A DNA stretch of 64,000 nt from Mycobacterium conspicuum. GTDB taxonomy: Bacteria; Actinomycetota; Actinomycetes; Mycobacteriales; Mycobacteriaceae. Positions 1 through 7,995 of this stretch are shown in pieces. The first letter of the stretch is position 1. Each line of letters starts with the position of its first letter. The stretch lies in contig NZ_AP022613.1 in assembly GCF_010730195.1 (NCBI RefSeq), positions 4,340,001-4,404,000 of the forward strand, read 5' to 3'. A program made the position numbers and the translations under genes. The notes beneath the pieces were generated by a model, which ran no database searches, was not told the DNA's origin, and saw only the letters and a program-made list of their open reading frames with translations.

Positions 1-1200
1 GGCGAACAGTGGCTCGGCGCGGGTCGGTCGAAATTGCCAGGCACGCAAAAAGGCATCCTCAACGGCTGGCCACGGCTCACCGAGATGCAACATCGACTCC
101 GCGAGCCGGTACATCGCGTAGTAGACCTGCTCGTCGTCGCCACCCATCTCAACCCGGCGCGCATACCACTGGCACGCCCTGGAGAAATTGCCCAGATCGA
201 AATAACGCTGGGCAAGGCGGAAGACCGACGCCCCATCTTCGGGGTCGCTCTCGACCCTGGCCAACAAGAGATCGGGATCGTTGGCCCATCGGTGCTGCAA
301 GGCCAGCATCGCGCAGCGGGGATGCTGCGCGATGGAGTCCAGCAGCGCGGCGCGACCCTCTGGGCCCGGCACATTCGCGATCTCGCTGAAAACCCAGTCA
401 GCCATCCCGGCGATGACATCCTCGCGCTCGGGGTCGCCCGCGGCGAGGTCGATCATCGCGTCGTACAACGCGGCATGCCCGCCACCGAACGACAGCCAGA
501 ACTTTGGCGGATCGACGACCCGGTTGTTCCACATACCTTGCGAGTGGCGGCGATAGACGGCCATCGTCTTTGGCAGCATTGCAATTTTGCCGCTGAACGC
601 ATGGCGCACCATGAGGTAGTGGTCCAGAGGCATGACGTCGGCCGGGATACCTCGGTAGTGCGGGAGGCGGCGGTACATCACCGAATTGGTCTGGATGAAG
701 TTGCGCCTGATCAACGTGTCCAGGCTCAAGTCATCGCGCCAAACCAGCGGCGGGAAGTCCTCTTCCTCGACCCGGCCGTCTTCCCAGATCGTTCGCACGG
801 GATGGAAGCACACCGTTGTTTCGGGATGCTGGTCAAGGTACGCGACCTGTCGGCTCAGCTTCAGCGGATCGATCCAGTAGTCGTCGCCCTCACACAGCGC
901 GATGTACGTGCCGCGAGCCTTGGATAGGGCGTCGACCAAATTCCTGTTGAGGCCAAGGTTTTTGGGCCTGAGGATCGGCCGGAACAGGTGCGGGTACTGA
1001 TCGACATACTCCTGGATGATCGCCCGCGTCGAATCGGTTGATGCATCGTCGGCGACGATGATCTCCATCGGGAAGTCGATCTGTTGGGCGAGAAAACTGT
1101 CGAAAGCATCGCGGACGAAGGCTTCCTGGTTGTGTGTGGTCGTCACGATACTTAACTTGGGGCTCAACTCAGGTTGCTTCGTTTCTCGTTTCGGTGTCAC
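1..1200 (-). CDS. GT2 glycosyltransferase with C-terminal TPR module (partial, family copy A)
   Basis: The reading frame stays open to the window edge, so the C-terminus is missing; 400 codons are present. Residues 15-120 are a classic GT-A family 2 domain: LSIVTTTHNQE at the start, VADDASTDST at about 49-58, and acidic EGDD at about 104-107 as the probable metal/nucleotide-sugar site. From about residue 300 the protein enters the module shared with five other genes here (RACQWYARRVEMGG, FRPTRAEP). The GTG at 1198-1200 is chosen because it lies just before the conserved GT2 beta strand and after an in-frame stop at 1225-1227. It is probably a sugar transferase of the inner membrane/cytoplasmic face acting in envelope glycan assembly. 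The acceptor and donor are unknown. Confidence 0.8.
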   Translation of the reverse strand, partial: MTPKRETKQPELSPKLSIVTTTHNQEAFVRDAFDSFLAQQIDFPMEIIVADDASTDSTRAIIQEYVDQYPHLFRPILRPKNLGLNRNLVDALSKARGTYIALCEGDDYWIDPLKLSRQVAYLDQHPETTVCFHPVRTIWEDGRVEEEDFPPLVWRDDLSLDTLIRRNFIQTNSVMYRRLPHYRGIPADVMPLDHYLMVRHAFSGKIAMLPKTMAVYRRHSQGMWNNRVVDPPKFWLSFGGGHAALYDAMIDLAAGDPEREDVIAGMADWVFSEIANVPGPEGRAALLDSIAQHPRCAMLALQHRWANDPDLLLARVESDPEDGASVFRLAQRYFDLGNFSRACQWYARRVEMGGDDEQVYYAMYRLAESMLHLGEPWPAVEDAFLRAWQFRPTRAEPLFA

Positions 1201-1306
1201 TGCGAGCCCCGTTTCCCCGCGCTGTCATGGATCGGTGTGACGTCGTCGTCGGCCGCGATGATCCGCGAGCGGACGTCGCGGGCCGAACCTTTCGAATCTC
1301 GCGTCA

Positions 1307-3541
1307 TTAGGGGGCCAGACCTGAGATGCAGAGCACTTCGTCGAGGCTCGCGGTCCGCGGCCCGGCGCCCGCTGCCGGTCGTCGATGTTGGGCGGTCACA
1401 TCGGGGCCGGTGCCGAGCTGTACACCGCCAACCCGATCCAGGCGTTCGGTGTCGAACATCGCTGGGCCGCTTGCCATTACATTGGTGAGCAGGTAGCGGC
1501 CGGCGTCGGGGGCTCGGCGCACCACGTCCTCCGCCGCGCAGGCGCCGGTCAGCTTGACCGCATCTTCGAAATTGATGCCCACCTGACACACTTGCGGTTC
1601 GGCGTCGAGCACGGCGGTCAGGCGGGTGATGAAATTCTCGGGGGCGAAAAACCGCCAACCCTCGCCTAGGTGCAGCCAGAACCGTCCGTCGACCTGAGCG
1701 CGCAGCTGCGCCAGCGGGGAAGCTGACCCGTTGCCCGATTTGCGACGGGCGAACTCGAGAAACCCGTAGCGTCTGCGCAGCTCGGCGCGGTCGGCGGCGG
1801 ACAGGCCGGCATCCAGCACCACAAAGCGCCCGGCTCGGGACGCATCGAGGCAGCAGTTCAGAAACGAGTTGATGGTCTGCTCGGTGGTCTGCGGGTCGGG
1901 CCCGGCGATCAGGCTGACGGTGACTACGTCTTCACCGGCTCGACCGCGACCTGCGGTCAGGGACTGCACCACGGCTTCGGGGTAGGGTGCGGCGGCCTCG
2001 AGCATGGTCGGCACCGAAAAGTCGCGATTGGTCGCGATCCGTTGCCGGTCAGGGTCGGGGAGTTCGGAATGGGTCAGCAGATCCCGGCACAGCGTGAACG
2101 CCTCGGTGTGCTTGCCGATCTGAGACGCGCACACCGCGTGCTCATCGGCTGCGCGCCAGGCGTAGACGTGTGCGACCTCTCCGGGGACAAAGAGATCCTC
2201 TTCGGGAAATGGGATTTGGGCGGCGCGCTGGGCGATCAGGTAGCCCACCCGGTAGCGCTGCATGGCGTGGTACGCGGCGGCGACGGCAAACAGCGGCTCG
2301 GCGCGGGAGGGTCGAATGTGCCAGGCGCGCAGGTACGCATCTTCACATTCTGGCCACGGCGTACCGAGTTGCTGTGTCGACTGCGCGAGCCGGTACATCG
2401 CCCAGTAGGCCTCCTCGTCGCAGCCGCCCATCTCCACCCGCCGCGCATACCACTTCCGCGCGTTGTCGAGATCGTCCATGCGGAAGTAGGTCTCGGCGAG
2501 GAAAAACACCGACCGCGCATCCTCGGGATTGCGTTTGACCTTGGCCAGCAACCAATCTCGCTCCTGCGCGGACTTGTGCTTGAACAGTCTGCGGGTGAAC
2601 TCTTGCCGCTCGCGAAGTGTTGCGGTGCGGTCTTTGCCGTCGCGGCGCTCGACGGTGCGCGGGCCGTCGGCCGCGGCGGTCCCGGGGGTGACATCGTCGA
2701 GGCCTTCTGCGAGCGCGCGCTGCAGGATGGCGGCCTGGTCGCGAGCGGCGAAGGCCCGGTAGCCCCGTTCGGCGAGCTCGCGTCGCGCGCGCTCGTCGCC
2801 GACGAGCTCCACACAGCGATCGACCAGTTCGTCGTAGTCCGCGAAGGCGATGCCCGACGCCAGGTCGCGCTCCAATGTCGGATTGGCACTATGTTCGGAG
2901 ACCACCGCGCGTTTGTTGGCGAGCAGATACGAAACACGCACGATGGCAAAGATTTTCGCTTCGAAGTAGTGCAGGTTGAGGACGACCTTCGAGCGTGCGA
3001 TCCAGGCATCGCGGCTCGCACCGTAGGTGCCGGGTAGCCATTTGACCCGAAGACCTCGCTCGTGCAGTTCCCTGAGCACGGCGTAGCGGCGCCCGTTGAG
3101 CGCGCCGTAGAACAACACGTCGATGTCCTCTTGGGCCGGGGCGATCCGGGTCAGCTCGGGCACGTATCCGATCGGAACGTAGGTGGGCCGGGGCAGCCCC
3201 CGGGCCGCGAGGTACTCGACGTTGGCCTGGCTATAGTCCCAATGCGGGTAGCGCCGGAAAAGGTCGACGAATTCAGGCATCGTCATCCACGGCAAGTCAT
3301 CGCCCAACTGCTCGAGGTTGTAGAAGATGGGGTTTTTGGGCGGGTCCAAGGCGTACTGGACGAGCAGGTTTGAGCCCAGCACGATGGTGCGGCGGTCATC
3401 GATGTCGAGACGGTTGGTCAGCACCGAATCATGGCCAAGCGCCAGCAGGCCATGGTGCAGCGCCTCGGCGACCTCGTGAAAAGCTCCGCCGCTGATGTCA
3501 TGGTGGTCGGGCGGCAACACAACCGCGACGGCGAAACGCAT
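1307..3541 (-). CDS. GT-B-type glycosyltransferase fused to shared TPR/C-terminal module (copy B)
   Basis: 744 residues. The first ~300 residues look like a GT-B glycosyltransferase of the CgeB/YkvP kind: an N-terminal MRFAVAVVLPP strand with a GGAF segment, VLFYGALNGRR at mid-domain, and a C-terminal Rossmann half with RVSYLLANKRAVVSE. A charged linker follows, then the TPR-like block (NARKWYARRVEMGG, WPECEDAYLRAWHIRPSRAEP) and the family C-terminus (NRDFSVPTM, GRFWLHLGEGWRFFAPENF, RTASLDEVLCI). The start ATG at 3539-3541 begins the first beta strand; the frame stays open further upstream but that stretch has no domain character. It is transcribed away from the sulfotransferase at 3761 and follows copy A's direction with a ~106-base gap. 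Role: probable sugar transfer to an envelope glycolipid (inference). Confidence 0.8.
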   Translation of the reverse strand: MRFAVAVVLPPDHHDISGGAFHEVAEALHHGLLALGHDSVLTNRLDIDDRRTIVLGSNLLVQYALDPPKNPIFYNLEQLGDDLPWMTMPEFVDLFRRYPHWDYSQANVEYLAARGLPRPTYVPIGYVPELTRIAPAQEDIDVLFYGALNGRRYAVLRELHERGLRVKWLPGTYGASRDAWIARSKVVLNLHYFEAKIFAIVRVSYLLANKRAVVSEHSANPTLERDLASGIAFADYDELVDRCVELVGDERARRELAERGYRAFAARDQAAILQRALAEGLDDVTPGTAAADGPRTVERRDGKDRTATLRERQEFTRRLFKHKSAQERDWLLAKVKRNPEDARSVFFLAETYFRMDDLDNARKWYARRVEMGGCDEEAYWAMYRLAQSTQQLGTPWPECEDAYLRAWHIRPSRAEPLFAVAAAYHAMQRYRVGYLIAQRAAQIPFPEEDLFVPGEVAHVYAWRAADEHAVCASQIGKHTEAFTLCRDLLTHSELPDPDRQRIATNRDFSVPTMLEAAAPYPEAVVQSLTAGRGRAGEDVVTVSLIAGPDPQTTEQTINSFLNCCLDASRAGRFVVLDAGLSAADRAELRRRYGFLEFARRKSGNGSASPLAQLRAQVDGRFWLHLGEGWRFFAPENFITRLTAVLDAEPQVCQVGINFEDAVKLTGACAAEDVVRRAPDAGRYLLTNVMASGPAMFDTERLDRVGGVQLGTGPDVTAQHRRPAAGAGPRTASLDEVLCISGLAP

Positions 3542-3760
3542 GGGTGCAAAATACCCAACCTGGCTGTGCCTCACGCAAGTGTCTCGAAGCGCAGTTGTTG
3601 ACACCATGACTCGTGAAACCGGTAATGTCAGAGCTCCTGGGCACTGGCAAGTTTGGCAGACTGCGCCGCGGCGGCGGGGGGACGCCGGCGAAGGGGTTGT
3701 CGACGAGCGGATCGCCGTGGATGTGGCGGCACCCTCGGCGGGGAGGGACAGGATCGCAGC

Positions 3761-5980
3761 ATGGCGGTGGAGGTATCCGGGGTCACCCTGTGCCCTGGCG
3801 ATGACCTGATCACCGCTGCTCATCTGGACTACCCGCAGGCGGGTCCGGTCGACCGATACGCGTTCGAGGTGATCGGCTGGGTCGCAAGCAAGGTGCCTGC
3901 AGCCGAGGTGGAGTTCCACCACGAGGGAATCGTGGTCGAGCGCTGCGGGCTAAATCGTCCACGGCCCGATGTGGCCCGCAAATTTGCCGATTCGTCAACA
4001 AAGGGGTTCTGGAGGGCAATCGGAACGGTCGGCCTGGCACCGGCATTCACCCTTGAGGTGTGGGTGCTCTTCGAGGACGGGCGCCGCTGCCAGCTCGCGG
4101 AAATACGCGGTACGCAGCGGCTAACTTCGGCGTTCACCCCCTCCATGCAGCCGATCATGGTGACCAGTGCCGGCCGGTCGGGCAGCACCTGGCTGATGAG
4201 GATGCTCGCCCAGCATCCCGACGTCGTCGTCCATGAGCAATTTCCCTACGAGACGTTTGCCTGCAGCTACTGGATGCATTTCATCCAGGTGCTGGCCGCG
4301 CCCGGAGACAACTCGCAGGTGGAATCGTTGCACTTCTGGAGGGATACCAGACGGATAGCTCCGTTCCCCTATTTCTTTGTCGACTCGAGCCACATGTCCA
4401 AGCCCACGGGAGCGCAAGCAACCCTCGACCGCTGGTATTCGGGTCAGGTTGAGGAATTCGCCCGTGTGGCGCAGGCTACCGTCGAGTCGTTCTACCGCGC
4501 GTGCGCCCGGGAAAACAAACGCACAACACCGGCGTTCTTCGCGGAGAAGGTCGCCCCGGCGGGCCACTACTGGACAATGCAACAGCTCTACCCCCGCGCG
4601 CGGCAGATATTCCTCGTCCGGGATCCCAGGGACTACCTGGCCTCCGTGCTGGCGTTCAATGCTCGCGTCCGAGAACGGGTCGGAGGGGCGGCGTTGACCG
4701 GCTTCGACGGCTTCGGACGCGAGGCGGTCGAAACGGATGAAGAATACGTCGAAGTCATCCGCACCAGCATGCTGTCATTTGTCGAACTGTGGAAGCGCAG
4801 ATCGCAATACAGCGCGCTTGTCCGTTACGAGGACCTCATTCGTTCGCCCGCCGAGCAAGTACGCGCGATGCTCGACAGCCTGGAGCTGGACTCGTCCGGC
4901 GATATCGTCGACGCAATGGTAAAAGCTGGGAATGAAGCCACCGCCGATGTGAATGCGCATCGGACCTCGCCTGACGTCTCGTCGTCGATCGGCCGCTGGA
5001 AGCGGGACCTTGAACCACGGCTGCAAAAGATCTGCGACGAGGCGTTTGACGGAATACTCGACGAATTTAGCGGCAGCACACCAGCCCAGAGCGTTGCCGC
5101 TGCGCCCGTTGCGGCAGAACCATCCGTGGCGTCGACCTCGAGGGAAATCAACATGGAACCGGCCGGAATACTCGACGCCCATTTTTCGCTCATAACCGCA
5201 TATCAGAATTTGTTCGCGGCATACCGCGAGCGTGGCGTCAGTCGGAGTCTGAACCCGAACGACAAAGAACTCATTGACCGTTCGGACGAGTCGATCGGGC
5301 GTTACTACAGCGTCGGGGCCGACGCGATGCGCGTCGTCATCAATGCGCTTCTGACCAACTCTCGCCAACCGCCGCAATCTATTCTGGACTTTCCGAGCGG
5401 CTCGGGCCGCGTGACTCGCCACCTCTGCGCGTTTTTCCCCGAGGCGAGGATCGTCGCGTCAGACCTCTACGATGACCATTTGGATTTCTGTCGCGAGGCT
5501 TTTCAAATAGACTGTGTGCCTTCGCTGGTCAACCTAAGTGAGGTCGACTTCGGCGAGGAGTTCGACTTGATATTCTGCGGCTCGCTGCTGTCGCATCTGC
5601 CAGAAACTTCGTTCTTGGACACGATCAACCTGCTTGGTCGTTCATTATCCGATTCCGGCATCGCCGTGGTCACCCTCCAGGGACGATTCTCCGATCACGT
5701 TCAGGCGACCATGCCGAATTTTTACCTGCCGGACCAAAATTACGAGGTAGCCGCCGAGGGCGTACGACGAACCGGGTTTGGATACGTTGACTACACCCAC
5801 GATGTGTTGAGCGGGATCTTCAACAAGGAGGAGGGGTACGGGATCGCCCTGGTAAGGCCGCACTGGGTGGTGCGACTGTTGGAACCCCGCACCGACCTGA
5901 GGCTGCTTGGCTACGTCGAGCGAGGTTGGGACAACCATCAGGATGTGTTGATCTTTGGCCGACCCGGCGTGAACGCGTAG
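3761..5980 (+). CDS. Sulfotransferase-SAM methyltransferase fusion
   Basis: 739 residues in three parts. Residues 1-120 look like a beta-sandwich accessory domain. Residues ~130-440 are a P-loop sulfotransferase: the 5'-PAPS loop TSAGRSGSTWL at 135-145 and the 3'-phosphate site FLVRDPRDYLAS at 284-295. After a Pro/Ala-rich linker (about 438-462), residues ~470-739 form a class I SAM methyltransferase with a slightly unusual motif I (LDFPSGSGR, 542-550) and FDLIFCGSLLSHLP. The ATG at 3761 is preferred over upstream in-frame starts because the preceding translation is Arg-rich and non-domain; AGGA lies about 9 bases upstream. The two activities could sulfate and methylate the same glycan. An internal ATG near residue 465 could give a separate methyltransferase. 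Confidence 0.8.
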   Translation: MAVEVSGVTLCPGDDLITAAHLDYPQAGPVDRYAFEVIGWVASKVPAAEVEFHHEGIVVERCGLNRPRPDVARKFADSSTKGFWRAIGTVGLAPAFTLEVWVLFEDGRRCQLAEIRGTQRLTSAFTPSMQPIMVTSAGRSGSTWLMRMLAQHPDVVVHEQFPYETFACSYWMHFIQVLAAPGDNSQVESLHFWRDTRRIAPFPYFFVDSSHMSKPTGAQATLDRWYSGQVEEFARVAQATVESFYRACARENKRTTPAFFAEKVAPAGHYWTMQQLYPRARQIFLVRDPRDYLASVLAFNARVRERVGGAALTGFDGFGREAVETDEEYVEVIRTSMLSFVELWKRRSQYSALVRYEDLIRSPAEQVRAMLDSLELDSSGDIVDAMVKAGNEATADVNAHRTSPDVSSSIGRWKRDLEPRLQKICDEAFDGILDEFSGSTPAQSVAAAPVAAEPSVASTSREINMEPAGILDAHFSLITAYQNLFAAYRERGVSRSLNPNDKELIDRSDESIGRYYSVGADAMRVVINALLTNSRQPPQSILDFPSGSGRVTRHLCAFFPEARIVASDLYDDHLDFCREAFQIDCVPSLVNLSEVDFGEEFDLIFCGSLLSHLPETSFLDTINLLGRSLSDSGIAVVTLQGRFSDHVQATMPNFYLPDQNYEVAAEGVRRTGFGYVDYTHDVLSGIFNKEEGYGIALVRPHWVVRLLEPRTDLRLLGYVERGWDNHQDVLIFGRPGVNA

Positions 5981-6016
5981 CGCCGGCGTATCCAGCCAAC
6001 ATGTTTGGCTCGTGAC

Positions 6017-7468
6017 CTAGCTCGTCAGCAGTTCGGCGAACCAGATGTCGGTGTGGGGGAAGTAGTCCATTCGCACCTTGTCGACGGCCCCGTTGACGGT
6101 GGACAGGGCGCTTTTTCCGTTGGCCCACTTGATATTTGGCGGCCACGTGACCGAACAGGGGGCACCCGAGGCGGGCTGGTGAAAGAGGAGTTCCAAGCTG
6201 CGCGACATCACGTAGGGCGCGCCGTGAAAACCGGCGATGGTGACATTGGTATTCGGCAGCATGAACTCCTGCACATCGCCCTTTTGCGGGACAATGCGGA
6301 AGGGCGAAGAAATGCTGGCAGCCTCCACGACATAGGCTTTCCGCTGAGTGCCGCCCTGGAAATTAGCACAATCTTCGAAACTCATTGTGCCCAAGGCTGA
6401 TTCGGAGACACGACCAGACACCGCAAATATGGATCCGGCAGCTATCGACGCCGGCTGGAAAGGGTAGGGAATCCCCGCAGTGAAGCCGGGGATGAAATTC
6501 AGCACGCCCGTGCCGGAGAGTTCGCCGAGATTGTTGCTTTCCATGCGTATCGACTGGTGGGTACGAAGGCCCACGCCGGCATCCGCTTCGACCGAGATGA
6601 GGAATTCGCAGTCTCTCAGTGTGCTTTGGTTCGAGGGGGCACCGACGTCCATGCCGATCACCCAGCCGGTGTTGCTGCTGCTGTTCGTGGCGACGCCCCC
6701 GACGATGGACATTCTGCTGCTGCGGACCACCGCGTTGTTTTGCAGCGTCAGGATCTTTTGATCTTGGTTGGCCACGACGGAGAACTCGTACTCCGCGTAG
6801 CTGAAGGAGCCCACACCGACCGCGCAGTTGCCGTCGAAGACCACGTGGTTGGCGTTCTCGATCAGGTCGATGCTCCACTGCATCCTGTCAGCCACCGGAA
6901 CCTTGCCATGGTTTTTGAACAACACGCCAGTAGCGCCGGCCGCGAGGAAACTCTGTATCTCGAGATCATGGCCGCGAGAATGAAACAGGTTGCCGATTTG
7001 TATTCCGATGGCGCCCGGACCGGCACCCGTGCCGTCGATGGTGAAACCCTCGAACTGGCAAGGGGCGGGCCAGCCGCTAGTGGTGGTACCGGCACTGTTC
7101 GCCGCCAAAATGCACGGCCCTTTCCCGGAGTAATTGAAGATGGTGAGGGATTTGCCGTCCCCTCGCAGGTTTTGAAACTGGGTGAAATTCAGCGTGCTGG
7201 TGATCTTGTAGTGGCCGGTCGGCGCGTATACCCAGCCTCCACCGGTCGGCACCGCCGCCGAGCCGCCTACCGGCGGCAACGCGGCGATCGCATCTCTGAA
7301 GGCCGCGGTCGAATCGCGCGCTCCGGTCGGATCGGCCCCGTAGTCCAGCACGTTGATCTCCCGCCGTCGCCGGTCCGGCCCGCTGGAACAGCCCGCCATG
7401 AGCGTGGTAGGGGTCGCAATCGCCGCGACGAGCGCCAATGGCCGCATCACCTCGCGCCGGGTCAGCAA
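6017..7468 (-). CDS. Pectate-lyase-fold (right-handed beta-helix) lipoprotein
   Basis: About 483 residues. The N-terminus has a twin-arginine-like TRRE, a hydrophobic stretch and a lipobox (LMAGC), so it is probably exported and lipidated at the cell surface. The mature part begins INVLDYGADPTGARDSTAAF, the usual opening of the pectate_lyase_3/glycosyl-hydrolase-28-like beta-helix family, followed by repeated short beta-rungs with Asn/Gly/Ser turns. The start is uncertain: TTG at 7466-7468 keeps the TRRE motif and has AGGT upstream, while GTG at 7448-7450 or ATG at 7445-7447 would drop it. It is convergent with the sulfotransferase fusion (36-base gap). A polysaccharide lyase, hydrolase or binding role on the envelope or a host/biofilm polymer is likely; the substrate is unknown. 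Confidence 0.7.
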   Translation of the reverse strand: MLTRREVMRPLALVAAIATPTTLMAGCSSGPDRRRREINVLDYGADPTGARDSTAAFRDAIAALPPVGGSAAVPTGGGWVYAPTGHYKITSTLNFTQFQNLRGDGKSLTIFNYSGKGPCILAANSAGTTTSGWPAPCQFEGFTIDGTGAGPGAIGIQIGNLFHSRGHDLEIQSFLAAGATGVLFKNHGKVPVADRMQWSIDLIENANHVVFDGNCAVGVGSFSYAEYEFSVVANQDQKILTLQNNAVVRSSRMSIVGGVATNSSSNTGWVIGMDVGAPSNQSTLRDCEFLISVEADAGVGLRTHQSIRMESNNLGELSGTGVLNFIPGFTAGIPYPFQPASIAAGSIFAVSGRVSESALGTMSFEDCANFQGGTQRKAYVVEAASISSPFRIVPQKGDVQEFMLPNTNVTIAGFHGAPYVMSRSLELLFHQPASGAPCSVTWPPNIKWANGKSALSTVNGAVDKVRMDYFPHTDIWFAELLTS

Positions 7469-7995
7469 GCCGTCGACCTGACCGCCTCGAACCGCTTCAG
7501 AAATACCCCGCCGCCATGTCACGCTGCCAAGTATGCGGCAAAAGTGCGCGCACTGTTTCAGGGGCCGCGACGTAGCGGCCGAGGCAATCCAGCGGTCGTT
7601 GCCGCGCGGAATCGTGAAAACCCGCGCCCGTCGCTGAGAACAGCGCCCGCGCATTCGCGGACACCGGGAAAGGGGTACTCGTGTTCTGCGAAACTTGCAG
7701 CGGCGCAACCTATCTCGCCCGAATCCTGCCCGGCCTAGCTATCGTCCTCACGGCCTGAGCAGCCCATGTCCGCGGGTGCGGGACCATGTTTGCCCGATGT
7801 CGCCACAGTCCAGTGAGCGCAGCACCCGTAGGACCATCGGGGTCCCGCTCGGATGATCGAGCGATTCAGCGTTGACGACCGACCACCGAAGCTCAATTTG
7901 CAAATCGCCTATTCCCATTCGGGGTAGCCCAGCCCTTATAGTGAGGTGGGGTTGGGACGGCGCACAGGTTCGGCTGACTACGGTGGGGGGCCATC
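7469..7995. other. Divergent intergenic region
   Basis: About 527 bases between the divergently read beta-helix lipoprotein and the methyltransferase fusion. The lipoprotein frame remains open to 7708 but its translation there is Arg/Cys-rich without domain features, so it is treated as noncoding. A G-rich run (CGGTGGGGGGCC) just before 7996 is the likely ribosome binding region of the next gene. No RNA gene or repeat seen. Confidence 0.5.

Noticed and set aside
34..927. 297-codon plus-strand ORF at the left edge
   Set aside because: Antisense of the GT2-TPR gene, whose motifs (LSIVTTTHNQE, ADDASTDST, EGDD) are on the minus strand.
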